From contig JAGYXB010001842.1 of NCBI GenBank assembly GCA_022495005.1, positions 372,001 to 436,000 on the forward strand: a stretch of 64,000 nucleotides of DNA, in the 5' to 3' direction. Below, piece after piece: positions 32,055-42,878 of this stretch. The notes beneath the pieces are model-generated. The model did not search any database. It worked only from the letters and a program-made list of their open reading frames with translations, and was not told the DNA's origin. The DNA is from Rhyacophila brunnea (lineage: Eukaryota; Arthropoda; Insecta; Trichoptera; Rhyacophilidae). Every line of letters starts with the position of its first letter. The stretch's first letter is position 1. A program made the position numbers and the translations under genes.

Positions 32055-33171
32055 TGAAGTGCTTAGTTTCAAAACCCCCTAAACGGCTAAGTAGGTAGTT
32101 TTGAGAAAAATAAGAAAACCTCATCTACTAAATCTGTGAACTGAATGTATTTATTATTTAATTCATACCGTCACTGTTCTGGCAGAAGACACTAATTCGA
32201 AAAAATGACATTGAGTTAGTACCAAAATGTTCCTTATTTTAAACTTTACCGTCTGAAAACCTTCTTAAGGGGAGATGTGCTCGGTGTAGGTCAAAATTGA
32301 GCTTTTATTGCATTTTCAAACCATGATCCTGGACATTCCTTAAACGTTGTATATAATCTATTTATATAATTTTGAAGCCTTATTATCCTTTATATTTACT
32401 TTAAACATTTGATGACTGCATAAAGTATTTTTATAACATAAAATAGTATTCTTTTAAACCTCTCGCTTTAATGTTTTAGAATAAAGTCATACTTCGGTAC
32501 ATGAATGTGCAGTGGTGTTATGATTTTTTACATTTATTAATTTTTAAACGCATTTATAAAACCATTAGTATAATTTATGACGAGATAATTTTAGTAAAAT
32601 ATTTACGATAGAAAATTATATTGATAATCTCTGTGATCTCAAATTTGACAAGAATTAGGCATTTTATTATTCAAAAAATGAGCAAGATTAACACATTTGA
32701 AGATAATTCTAAAGATACTAATTATAAGCTATGTCTTTGACCATTCAAGTGTGGTAAACATCTTACGAATAATGATTGCTTTATAATAATTATTGACCTA
32801 AGAATAAGGTAGTGTTTTTTTGAAATACGCCATTTCTTTTGGCATTCCCCAGTGGCTAAGCTACAACATATGGCCGTAGCCATAAATTGACAAACTATAA
32901 TTAAAGTAGGGAGTAAAATTATGTTAACGCGCGTGTTTGAACATGTACCTAACCGAATTTTTTTTTATTTTTTTAAACGGTACATGTTCAAACACGCGCG
33001 TCAATATCATTTTACTCCCTACATACGTATTGATGGTTTTTGGCGTTTTTTACCGTTCAACTTTGACTATTATATAGGTAGATATCAAAAATATCCATCT
33101 AAAAACATATAATATCTAACTCAAAATTTTTCGAAAACCGTTTTAGGGGGATTTGAAACTATGCCCTTCTT
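32055..33171. mobile_element. TGAAGCG-family MITE split by nested insertions
   Basis: 32055-32163 matches the left part of the MITEs at 35581 and 47966, and 33020-33171 matches their right part. Between them sit the dispersed repeat (32164-32268) and the broken TTAA element (32269-33025). The order of nesting is MITE, then repeat, then TTAA element. Confidence 0.6.
32269..33025. mobile_element. TTAA element, rearranged copy with an internal hairpin
   Basis: TTAA at 32265 is followed by GGGGAGATGTGCTCGGTGTA and sequence similar to 25139-25600. The expected right TIR is missing. Instead AACGCGCGTGTTTGAACATG (32930-32949) is repeated inverted at about 32985-33003, making a hairpin with TAGGGAGTAAAAT at its base. 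Confidence 0.55.
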
Positions 33172-33578
33172 GACATAAACCTGTTTGGAGATAATGGTTG
33201 TCAAAGTTTTTGAATACCAATAAGAGAGTAATAGATAATAAAGTACCTACCTACCTATTTATAAATTATTATTATGTAAATATCGTAAAAAGTGAACATT
33301 TAAATCTAAACCACCCTAAATTCACTCCCATATTTAAATTAAATCAATTTATGTGATACCGTGTAGTATTGCACTAAAACAATGTATTATTTATCTACTT
33401 AATAATTATACTCTGTCAAATTTATTTGAAATATTAAAATATATTTCTACAAATATATAGTGCAGCCTTGCCCAGAAACTTCAACTAATTCTCCATATTT
33501 TGTAATTCATAAGTCAAAACTGACATTTGGTCAATTAGGTAGTGTTACCCTCGTATTGAGGCAGCGAGTCAAAATGCG
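33172..33578. other. No feature recognised
   Basis: AT-rich, non-coding. No repeat end identified. Confidence 0.4.
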
Positions 33579-34222
33579 TATATTCATTGCCGACTGAAGA
33601 GAAAGCCGATACATTCACGACTGGTCCTACCTTTCCGCCCCTCCTGTTGTCTATGGATGACCTGTCAATATCTATAGAGTGCTCATACTGACGCGTCTGT
33701 CGTATTCACTTGTCGGAGTAGGTATTCTTAGTTTCAGATTATTTTAACGTAGCTTGGAGACCTTGCAGTTCATCTGATTTAGTGGTTTTGTGTTATTAAT
33801 AATTGGAAGTATTATGCTATTACAAATCAATATTTCCAGCTGTCTTGATACAGGGAATGGTTTGATTTGGATAGATGAGTTAAATGATAAATAATACACT
33901 AGCGTTAATACACCTTCTACAAATGTATTGCATAGATCAATGTCACATATTTTTAGGAAATCGCATTACCACCAGTTTTTCTGTGAAGGACTAGTCTGAC
34001 TTTGACAGCTGATGAATAACTGGAATGTATAATATTTATAAATTACACTGATAGTTAATATATTTGATTTGAGAATTTTTTATAGTTTAATATTTGAAAC
34101 GAGAAATGGCGAATCAATATGTCAAGCAATCTGGGATCTGATTTTGACAGCTGAAAAGTGAACCACTCGTTGCTTGTGCAAAAAGTTATGCTCAGGCTTT
34201 ATTAATCTAAAGAAGGCGGTGG
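33579..34222. mobile_element. Second copy of the CATTGCC element
   Basis: Similar over its length to 19158-19650 (e.g. GATACATTCAC, GACGCGTCTGTCGT, GGTTTGATTTGGATAG), but with an extra block of about 135 bp at 33716-33850. Ends with AAGAAGGCGGTGG. Confidence 0.55.
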
Positions 34223-34697
34223 TATGTTTCGTACTAATTTCAATAATTATACAAGAAGTCGATATCGAACACTGAGAACTATAGGGTAGTTAGTAACTGC
34301 AAATGACATGATCTTCAGTACCATTTTAATAATTTAATTAATTGCAGTGGACTGCTAAAATTTGTACCTAGTATTGTTTTGTTTTGTGTATTTAATCCTA
34401 AATGGTTAAATGTATTTTTTTTAATTAGGTACGTATATTATAGACTTTTGCAGTTAGTATAGGCGATATAGTTTGAAAATGAACGCATAAGCTTCCAACA
34501 GACTTGCAGATGCGGCTTCAAAGTTTTTATAGGAAAAATTGACCTTTTTCATATAAATTTTAGGTACCTACATTGCATTAAAATTAGTGTTTTAAATAAA
34601 AATTGTTTAATTAGAGAAATAAAAAACTCAATAAAGATAATGTAAAAAATAGAGAAATAAAAAAAATCCGTGTGTACTTACTTATGTACGCGCGTTA

Positions 34698-35401
34698 GAA
34701 GGTATACTTCTTTGGCGTAACAAAACAAAAACCAAACTTGTGATAAACTAGATTATTTATTTAGCTCTTAATTATCTTGTTAAATTACACACTCAAGAAA
34801 AAGAATCGCCTATCGGAACGCCGTTGGTTTATTTCTATACACTTTAACTTATATTACTAAATTACATAATAGTATCTCGTTGTTTTTATTTTTAGTTTAT
34901 TTTTTAAGTACCAAATCTTACTTTGAAAAGGTTCTAACTGACATTTTGGCCTAAAATGACTTTTTGGTGTGAAAAGGTTCCATTAGCCATATTCTATCAT
35001 ATACGTTCATTTCAGAGTCATCTAATGTCAAATATGGGAATTAGCAGTATGCCGGAGTTCTATCTACATGGCTTTTTATATTGAAAATATGACCATTGCA
35101 AATTTCAAACGCTCATAGTCGTTTGTTTACGTAAGGAATTGCAAATGGCCGACAATAATAAATTCGCTGCCTAAGCAACGGAACAATTTCAAACTGTAAT
35201 ATTATACTGTACGTCGTCACGATTGCAGTATCATACTGTGGCGCAAAGGTAGTGCGTTCGGCTGATAACCGAACGATCGGTGGTTCGAATCCAATCGAGT
35301 ACGTTTTTTTCATGTGAAAAAATAAATTATGTGTTACAGGTCACACGCCAAAAATACACTCTGATCTGATTTCCCAAACGCGCCAAAAGAAGTATAAATT
35401 C
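34698..35401. mobile_element. TIR element with GAAGGTATACTTC ends
   Basis: Left GAAGGTATACTTCTTTGGCG and right CGCCAAAAGAAGTATAAATT are imperfect inverted repeats, 704 bp apart. The interior shares 34812-34885 with 30950-31015 and contains a tRNA-like stretch at 35228-35305. 34223-34697 before it holds nothing recognised. Confidence 0.48.
35228..35305 (+). tRNA. tRNA-like sequence, anticodon GAU (Ile) by loop position; probably a pseudo-tRNA or SINE head
   Basis: TTCGG-CTGATAA-CCGAA forms a perfect 5-bp anticodon stem and 7-base loop with GAT at the anticodon position. TGGCGCAAAGGTAGTGCG gives a D-arm/A-box and GGTTCGAATCC a perfect B box, followed by TACG and T7, a pol III terminator. The acceptor stem pairs only about 5 of 7 and the T-stem has a mismatch. 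Cytosolic eukaryotic tRNA-Ile normally has AAU or UAU, so a functional gene is doubtful. Confidence 0.4.
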
Positions 35402-35580
35402 AATAACAATAATTTTAATCATCAGTAGGATCAGAGGATACTGACTAAGCTAAGGTGAGCTTTCATAAAAACTACGATATTGTTCATTAATCCCATTGGC
35501 TGTCCACAGAGTCAATAAATCTTGCTTCTCTGTAGCAGTTTATACCTGGAGCAGAGGAATATACGGGTGTAAGAATGAAA

Positions 35581-35905
35581 TGAAGCGCCTAGTTTCAAAA
35601 GCCCCTAAAACAATTTTAGGTAGTTTTGAGAAAATCTGCGAACTTTATGTATTTATTGTTTAATTTGTCACATTCTAAAGAGTATTTTGGCTTTCCATTT
35701 TAGCGGTATTTGAAAACCACACTCAACCATTTTAGCGAGTTTTGAAATTTACCCTAATTTTTGATCATACGTATTGACGAATTTTGGCGTATTTTAAAGT
35801 TCAATCGTAGGCCATCATATAGCTCACAAAAATATCCATCTAACTACATATCTGACTCAAAAATTTTCAAAAACAGTTTTAGGGGCTTTTAAAACTAGGC
35901 GCTTC
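35581..35905. mobile_element. TGAAGCG-family MITE
   Basis: TGAAGCGCCTAGTTTCAAAA at the left and inverted TTTTAAAACTAGGCGCTTCA at the right. 325 bp, non-coding. Related copies at 47966-48309 and 32055-33171. Confidence 0.75.
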
Positions 35906-36027
35906 AAAGTATATTTACCCTGCCTCGTTGTCGATGTCTTACCTGCAATTATTTGAATGAAAGTACCTATCACTTCCTTGCCACAAGCCTCAAAGACAGG
36001 AGGCAATTTCGATTGGTCCACAACGAG

Positions 36028-36393
36028 CAGTGACGTCCCTAGACAAAATGCCGCCCGTGGACAGAGCCAAAATACTGCCACATTTTTGTATACAGTATTT
36101 TTCATTGTCCACGAACGTGTCGTTTCTGGTCACCGAGTACGTCAAAGGGCAAGTAAACTAGACGTCGCGAACCCAACAAAAAATACAGTCCTGTTAAACC
36201 TTTTATGTTAATTAATACATTTTGTTTCCAACCAGTGAGCTGAATTTTTAATGGAAAGATATTTTCGTTATTACTTAGTTTAAGTATGTAGCTATTTCTA
36301 TATATATCAAATGATTATCCTCGATTCGCCGCCATTCGAGTAACTGCCACCCCAAGCGGCGCTTATTCTGCCTACCCCAATAGGACGTCAACG
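36028..36393. mobile_element. hAT-type MITE (CAGTGACGTCCC family)
   Basis: Starts CAGTGACGTCCCTAGACAAA and ends near AGGACGTCAACG, a degraded inverted end. The interior matches 10772-11170 (TTCGAGTAACTGCC, GTCGAAGGGC-like tracts). Confidence 0.72.
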
Positions 36394-36515
36394 TACCAGT
36401 GCTGTCATATTTTTGTCACCAAAAGTAGGTACGCTGTACAAGCATTGATTTTAGTATTTCCGCAAAAATTGTAGTAGGTACCTACGCCTTGTCGTCTGTT
36501 GAAAGTGTACTGGAT

Positions 36516-37190
36516 TTCATCATCATCAGCTTGAATCTATCCACTGCTGGACGAAGGCCTCTTCAAGCTGCTTCCACTTCTCTTGGTCCTGTGCGTTGCG
36601 TTGCCGCGTACTTCCGCAGAAATTTATCATTTCGTCGATCCAGCATCCTCTAGGTGTACTTTGCGGACGTTTTGTACTTCTTGGATACCACTGGATGACT
36701 AGATTTGTCCAACGATTGTCTCTTCTTCGAGCTATGTGTCCAGCCCATCTCTATATAAGGATTTTAATAAACTCTATTACATCGCAAACCCTTGTCTGCT
36801 TCCGTATCCACTCATTCCCTTATTTTTCCTTTCGCGTTATGCCCAGCATGCACCTCTCCATACCACATTGTGCTACTCTAAGTTTCTGGATCTCTCTTTT
36901 ACTTAGGGTCCATGTTACACACGCATATTATATTGTGATCACGGGAAGCACACACGGGTTGAACACTTTGCGCTTTAGGCACAGTGGAAGGTCACTTTTG
37001 AAGACATTATTCAGGCGGCCAAAAGCACTCCAGCCTAGCTTTACTCTGCGAACAATTTCATCAAATATACATTCAACTATAGGCACTTGTCCCAGATAGA
37101 TTGTACGAGCTGAGTGCCATTTGATGAGGATCTCTTTTTGGCCTGCAAAGCAGTTGAACATGACTTTCGTCTTTGTTACATTTACATTTT
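36516..37190 (-). pseudogene. RTE-like non-LTR retrotransposon, 3' end (copy C)
   Basis: Minus-strand frames read VKLGWSAFGRLNNVFKSDLP, then RVAQCGMERCMLGITRKEK, RRDNRWTNLVIQWYPRSTKR and WKQLEEAFVQQWID, with stops and shifts. The 3' end is GCTGATGATGATG. It extends further 5' than copies A and B but stops well short of the catalytic reverse-transcriptase core. Confidence 0.78.
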
Positions 37191-37248
37191 TACATTACAA
37201 TACTGGATTTAATATATATAATATAAACCTAGAGTGCCATTATAGTTT

Positions 37249-37605
37249 GAAGGCGTCCCTCGTAAAGGGGTCTATATAATACATCATGTCAAAAAGTGAT
37301 TTTATTTACTAAAAAGGGTCTATATAGCATTGCTCACGTTATTGGAAAGTTTTATTCTTTTATCTGCCACAGTTTTTGAGATAGCGATACTAAAATGCTT
37401 ACCGTAGAATAGGGGTATAATATTATGATTTATTTTATTATCCAAGAAAAATGTCAATGATGAAGAGTGCTTTCGTGAACATAAATAATTATTATTATCA
37501 CAGATATAGGTACTCCAAAAGTCCGCATGATCGAATAAAATGTTTTTTTTCCTCTCCTGGACAATTTTGTTTTTGCATATAGACCCCTTTTCGGGGGACG
37601 CCTTC
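37249..37605. mobile_element. TIR element (GAAGGCGTCCC)
   Basis: GAAGGCGTCCCTCGTAAAGG at the left is inverted at the right (CCTTTTCGGGGGACGCCTTC), both followed inward by GTCTATAT. 357 bp, no gene. Confidence 0.68.
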
Positions 37606-38190
37606 ATTTATTAAATTTAGATAAATCAATAATAATTCCCTGATTATCATTATCACAAAAAGAAAAAGAGTTAACTAAGTAGGTAGTACCTACGTTATCA
37701 TTATCAGGAAATACAAAATTAATGAGAACTGGCTTACTCTACATGAAGCAGGCTAGGGGTCCTGACTTAAAAAATATGGGATTAATAATAACTTATTATA
37801 AACGTGACCATTGTGTTAAAGAATATGTTATTTTCAATAGCTGTTATGTACGTCTGTATGACAAAATTAATAAAATGCATTACAATATTATTTGTCATGT
37901 TAATATAACCAATGGCGCACCCAAGGGGCCCTGGCACCCTCCAAACATGAAAATTATCAGAATGGTTTTAAGCATTGTAATTGAAAGCCAATAAACTATA
38001 CATTGGGCATAGACAAATAAAAACATGGCAAAAAAATGATTTGTTATTCTCCAGCACCCTTTTTAGAAAAAATTGTTAGAACAAAACAAAAATTTCGAAA
38101 CACTAATGTCGGGTTTTTTTAAAAACCCAATCCTTAATGGAACTGTCAAAAAATTCTCGGTGTCCACCCGTATTCCGGAGTGGTGTAGGT
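37606..38190. other. No gene recognised
   Basis: A 90-codon frame at 37722-37994 lacks any recognisable motif. GGCGCACCCAAGGGGCCCTG at about 37914 resembles a hAT terminus of the CAG.GGCGCACCC kind, but no partner is found. Confidence 0.35.
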
Positions 38191-38573
38191 CATGGCTGGG
38201 AAGGGCTGACAGGGCTCTAGCCTGGAGGCCCGGCGTGTCAGGTTGACCAGGTAAGTGAGATAAACACATAATAAATTAGCTTTAATAGTAAAAAATGTCC
38301 CTTGCGGCGCTATTATACTTCATGGCCATGAACATTTTAAATTATGTAATTGTGCAATATATTATTATCTGATTATTGTGTGTCAATACTCGACAGCTCC
38401 ATTACTAAAGTAGATGTATTTAAAATCGCCAATAATTCACTGTATAAGTACCTACCCTTAATTTGATCTAAAACACAATTAGAAAAACGTGTTTCACACT
38501 GCCTTTAATCGTAGCGGTAGGTAGGGGGGGCGCCAAATATCCTAGCCTGAGGGCCCGTTTCATGATGTGACTG
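38191..38573. mobile_element. hAT-type MITE, inverted relative of 61474-61872
   Basis: Begins CATGGCTGGGAAGGGCTGAC and ends near TCATGATGTGACTG. It aligns in reverse complement with 61474-61872 throughout (GCCTGGAGGCCCGGCGTG, GTGTCAATACTCGA). Confidence 0.65.
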
Positions 38574-38861
38574 GACTTTCAGGACTAATTTACATTCTCC
38601 TCCTTGTGCTCCCTCCAATATTAAATCCTGAATGCACCACTGAATATAACGTGCTTCCAATATTTGGGGACAGTCGGCGTGCTTTTTTAACATATCATTA
38701 TGTTTTCATGACCCGCAATAATAATTATTCTGAGCACATGACATATTATACATTGTATTGTTGTAGGCCATAAGGTGAGATCAAAATATTATAATATAAG
38801 TAATTATATATTATAATATGATGGATTAAAAAGCCTTTTTAATTGGACAGGATATACCTAT

Positions 38862-38867
38862 TTTATT
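38862..38867 (-). terminator. Polyadenylation signal AATAAA for the collagen/CS-alpha-beta gene
   Basis: The minus strand reads AATAAA 158 nt beyond the stop codon at 39025, a usual distance. It is the first such hexamer downstream. Confidence 0.45.
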
Positions 38868-39024
38868 TGATAAAAATGTATTGTTCAAAGATATAATTTT
38901 AATGTTATTTTATAAAGCAGTAGGTAGCCATATTATCAAATTTTTGTTTTTGTTTTGACTCGAAGAAAGATTAACTATTGTTTGTACAATTAGTGTTTCA
39001 TTAACTTTTGAGTCAATGGCATAA

Positions 39025-39221
39025 TTATGGGCACGTACAGACGTCTTGGATGCAAGCTCCTCTCGTACCTTTGGAGAGTTGTCCACAATAACGGTCACAC
39101 GGAGCCTTTACACATGCAACTGGAGTACTGCATTTGCAAGCTAAACTTGAGTCACAGGTTGGTGTATTGGTTCCACATAGGGTTTGACACGCTGCAGCGA
39201 TATTGAGTGGGCATAACAGAG
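39025..39221 (-). CDS. Secreted collagen/CS-alpha-beta protein: exon 2, two defensin-like modules
   Basis: The minus strand shows a T12 tract and ACAG acceptor just before 39221, then 2 nt plus 64 codons and a TAA stop. The product has 12 cysteines in two sets of six: C-x7-C-x3-C-x6-C-x5-C-x-C and C-x4-C-x3-C-x10-C-x4-C-x-C. Each set contains the CxxxC ... CxC signature of the CS-alpha-beta fold (insect defensins, scorpion-toxin-like, and the tandem X-tox proteins of Lepidoptera). The chain ends directly after the last CxC with Pro. It has no signal peptide of its own. Phase 1 matches the exon at 43620-43929, the only fitting upstream exon I found. Membership in the fold is inferred from spacing alone. 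Confidence 0.65.
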
Positions 39222-39399
39222 CTGTAAAAAAAAAAAAATTATTAATGTGATTTATTGACAAAACCCAACCATAAAACGAGATTTTTAAAAATACGATGTA
39301 CCTAATCATACCATTATTTTCTCTCTGCAAACGAAATAATGGTACTGTTCGGTTAAAGCGGATACAGCGGAAAACGCATTTTGAAAATAGCCGATAAAC

Positions 39400-40010
39400 T
39401 GGATTATTTAGTATCTCGAGATTCGGGATTTCCAGAAAAGAATTCTCGAAAATTTCCGAGATTTCGGGAAATTTAAAAAAAACCTGTAAAAATCTTAAAA
39501 TCAGTGTAAAAAAGAGCAACTTCCGAAAAAATATGATTTTTTTCTATTTATGTAAGAAGCCAAACAAGATAGAACTGGGAAAACAAAAATACTTAAAAAC
39601 ATCAGTTATTAAAATAGAATTTAAAAAAACACAGACTGTCAATCACTGCGTATGACAATCGCGTACGCTTTTGAGATACAAAATTCACCGATGTTGCAAA
39701 AATTGCGCTCATTTTGAGTCGACGTTGGCTTAGTTGTGTTAAATGCCCCGATCATTCTTTGAACGGTGTTTTCTGTCCACTTTTTTCATATTATAGAATA
39801 TCGTTTTTTCAATTAATATTTGACAATAAACAAATCCCGAGATCCCTGAGAAAAAATTCTCGAGATCCGGGATTTCCCGAAATGTTAAAAATTTCAATTC
39901 TCGAGATTTGGGATGGAAAATCTCGAAAAATTCTCGAGAATTCCCGTCGGGAAATTCCTGAAACTCAACTCTATTCGTGGCTCATATTCACTGCCTACGC
40001 TGAGATGATG
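39400..40010. repeat. CTCGAGA/CGGGA-rich repeat blocks, probable degraded element
   Basis: 39410-39475 and 39833-39970 are packed with TCTCGAGA, TTCGGGATTTCC and GGGAAATT motifs in both orientations around a plain interior. The outer end GAATTCCCGTCGGGAAATTC looks like a palindromic terminus. No coding. Located in the intron of the collagen/CS-alpha-beta gene. Confidence 0.5.
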
Positions 40011-40127
40011 GAAGAAATTCAGCACTAGCGGCTATGGTATTGTTACCTACAAAATCGCAAATTTCTCGAATTAAAAATTACGAAAAGGTAGGCCTAGGTC
40101 TGCCAAAAATGCTGGCATAGGGCGGAG

Positions 40128-40345
40128 GATGGCGACGGGGGTATTAATTCTTAAATCGTGTAAAGATGACTAAAAACGTTACCAATTTACTTTAAAAAGA
40201 AAACATGTCAACGAATATATTATTATTGTTACTAATAGAACAATAAACAGAACATTAAATGGACGCATGTTGGATTTATGTGACAAATTATATTTCGTTT
40301 GGCATGCGTCATTTGCACCCGCGACCCCCAATCCGCGCATCGCCT
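40128..40345. repeat. Dispersed repeat, inverted copy at 49705-49920
   Basis: GGGGGTATTAATTCTTAAAT, TTAAATGGACGCATGTTGGA and GCATGCGTCATTTGCACCCG recur in reverse complement at 49705-49920. Both copies lie near CAGTGRCGTCCC MITEs, which suggests they are parts of one larger decayed element. Confidence 0.6.
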
Positions 40346-40661
40346 AGCCACGATGCCTCGTGCCTCGTGCGACCGTACCTCAACTGAGGTATAGCCTTAA
40401 CAACAGTTGCCAAAATTGACAGAATGGTTAGCCGCGCTAATAAATAACCTAAAAAATAAAATAAGTGTTCCGTTAAAATTTCCGGGTTTGCAAAGTGTTC
40501 CATTGCAGAAAAATTTTGAGAAACCCTGGTCTACCAGATGATTATACTACAAGGTGAGGAATTAAAGAAAACCTGTTAAACGCGTATTTTTCTTTCACAA
40601 CTTTCTGTTGTTGGCAGGTAAACAAATATCAAGTAATCATTAACGATGCGTGATGTAACAG

Positions 40662-41044
40662 CAGTGACAACCCAAGATAAAATGCCGCCCCTAGCCAGCA
40701 CCAAAATACCGCCTTTTTATACAGTATTTTTATCATCCTTTCACGAGTCCAATATCTAAGAAATGCGTTGTGTGGATACATTACTAACAAAATAGACTAA
40801 TAAGTATTCGCAAATCTGCACGTGTCGTTTCGGGTCATAAAGGACGTCGAAGGGCAACGGAAGTAAACTAGATATTGGGAACTCGATAATACCAGTGAGC
40901 TGATTTTTTAATGGAAAGATATTTTCGTTATTACTAAGTTTAGGTTGCTATTTCTATATATTCCAAATGATTCTCCTAGATTTGCCGCCCTTCGAGTAAC
41001 TGCCGCCCCAAGCGACGCTCAATCTGCCTACCCCCACGGGACGG
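40662..41044. mobile_element. hAT-type MITE (CAGTGACGTCCC family), degraded
   Basis: Starts CAGTGACAACCCAAGATAAA and ends near CCCCCACGGGAC. The interior matches 10772-11170. The right TIR is incomplete. Confidence 0.65.
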
Positions 41045-41361
41045 GTGTTGATAATAGAAATTTAATGCTATTGAGGAAATACTTTTCTAAAAATACATAT
41101 TGTTTATATTATAGCATATTATTCCTATTTTGAAATGCAAATGGTATGTGTTTGATTCTTAGTTGCCTGGTCAGGTACCTATGTGTTTTTGTTTCGTAAA
41201 TTGTAAATAAATATGAATACCTATCACTTTTGCTAAATCATCTGTCTTTTGAAATTTAGTTGACCTACACAAATGACTTCTTTCACCATAAGTATTATTT
41301 TGCGATTTTAAACAATATAATATTGCGATATAAATTATATCGTTGATTAATTTAATAAAAC

Positions 41362-41510
41362 GCAATCTTTTTGTAGTACTTATTCCACTTTTAATCAATA
41401 AATTAGGACCAGTTTCGTCCGCCTCAACTTGTTGAAAATGTCCCTGTGAAGCGGACGAAACCGATACTAATTTATTGATTAAAAGTGGAATAAGCACTAC
41501 AAAAAGATGC
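41362..41510. repeat. Near-perfect hairpin, about 60-bp arms
   Basis: 41362-41422 and 41451-41510 are inverted copies with only a handful of mismatches around a 28-nt loop; the arms contain CTTATTCCACTTTTAATCAA and GTTTCGTCCGC. No coding. It could be a very short foldback element or a hairpin RNA locus in the collagen/CS-alpha-beta intron. Confidence 0.7.
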
Positions 41511-41709
41511 AGTTCTACAGTTCTGCAGACTACAATGCAGTTCCACCATGAATTGACGGTTAACAAAATAAAAATAATACAAATCATAGTTTCGAAGAAA
41601 TGGTTTTCTGCTAAGTGATGCTGGATGGTAGGGTGTACAGACTACAAATAATGTATAATTTGTATTGAAATACCTATGCAAAAAGAAAAAATAGGATTCT
41701 TGTATACTG

Positions 41710-42133
41710 CAGGGGTAGTCAACCTTTTTATACCTACCACCCACTTTTGCCTCTCTGTTAGTAGTAAAATTTTCTAACCGCCCACTGGTTCCATAGTAAT
41801 GGTGATTCATAAAGTAGGGAAGTATTTTTACTTTATAATGTTTATAAAGAAGAGTTACAGCAAGTTAAAGCATATAATAATAATTACTTACCAAATACTT
41901 TATGACAGACTTTTCAGGTATATCCTGATTCATTACCGTTGAGAGAAGTTCTTTTATAGTGGGTATTATTATAGTTTCTCCAATATTATAGCTTTTAAGC
42001 GGTATGAGATGCGAAATGCGATAAGAAACAATAAAATTAATGCATGCAAAATGTATTTTTAAAACCCCTATCGCCCACCATGACAGCTGGGACGCCCACT
42101 AGTGGGCGGTAGGGACCAGATTGACTACCTCTG
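41710..42133. mobile_element. hAT-type MITE (CAGGGGTAGTCAACC)
   Basis: CAGGGGTAGTCAACCTTTTT at the left and inverted GATTGACTACCTCTG at the right. CCCACTAGTGGGCGGT just inside the right end is typical of this hAT group. Flanking octamers are only roughly alike (GTATACT / GTGTATAG). Confidence 0.65.
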
Positions 42134-42251
42134 CGTGTATAGTATAGCATGTACATACGTGTCGATTTTGAAAAACGCTGGATATCAATTTAAAGTACCT
42201 AGCAAAGACGTGCAAAACTTATAATAGGTACTTGTAATATTCAACTAAAAT

Positions 42252-42878
42252 ATGCTACAGATTCGTAAAAAAAAATTGGAAATTGACAAGATTGCCCGCC
42301 AGCAAACGACAGCTGATGAAGACTACGAATTACCTACTAAGAAAACGATAAGACAAATAGTATTCCTTTTGAAAGAGGTAAAATTGCCTTTCTCTCATTC
42401 GACCTACAGCGATGTTTGCCAATGCTTTCTCTTTAGGTACTCAAGTATAGTGTACGAAAAAAGGCAATTGTACATATTTAATTTGATAATAAGAAATTTC
42501 ACATCGAACAAAAACTTCATGATATAATTAATGTGGTATAAGGGAATAGCTGCAAGGGAAGCCAACGAAAATGCGCCCTGTGTGAGAAATCATTTGAATA
42601 TCTCAACTCCAACAACTGTTCAAAGTGTTTTGCATTATCTGTACTTGTCCGGGATAAAAACATACCTACCTAACATTTTAACTGCAGCTCTATCTTACTT
42701 TGTAAATACATCACCAACTGTCCAGGTCATGGATGATAATTATTTTTTGCTGCCATGTCATACGCGTCTTGAATGTGCCACTGATCATTCGCGTATTAAA
42801 AAAGTCAAGAAAATTTCTAACATACAAATTAATATTTCACATGATTGGTATCCGTTTGAAAGAAATGTATCAAGATGA
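42252..42878 (+). other. Two adjacent unrecognised open frames
   Basis: 91 codons from ATG at 42252 (MLQIRKKKLEIDKIARQQTT at the start), then 115 codons to 42878 in another frame, and a third 72-codon frame to 43093. The first is lysine-rich and helical-looking, with no known motif. The run of near-abutting frames suggests a decayed transposon gene. It lies antisense inside the collagen/CS-alpha-beta intron. 43094-43600 beyond it is plain AT-rich intron. Confidence 0.3.

Noticed and set aside
39025..39519. Extended 164-codon frame including the CS-alpha-beta exon
   Set aside because: The upstream part reads through the poly-T acceptor tract and the CTCGAGA repeat. The Cys-rich part starts exactly after the acceptor, so the extension is intron.
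41171..41587. 138-codon minus-strand frame
   Set aside because: It crosses the 60-bp-arm hairpin. No motif is recognised, and its openness comes partly from reading the two arms.
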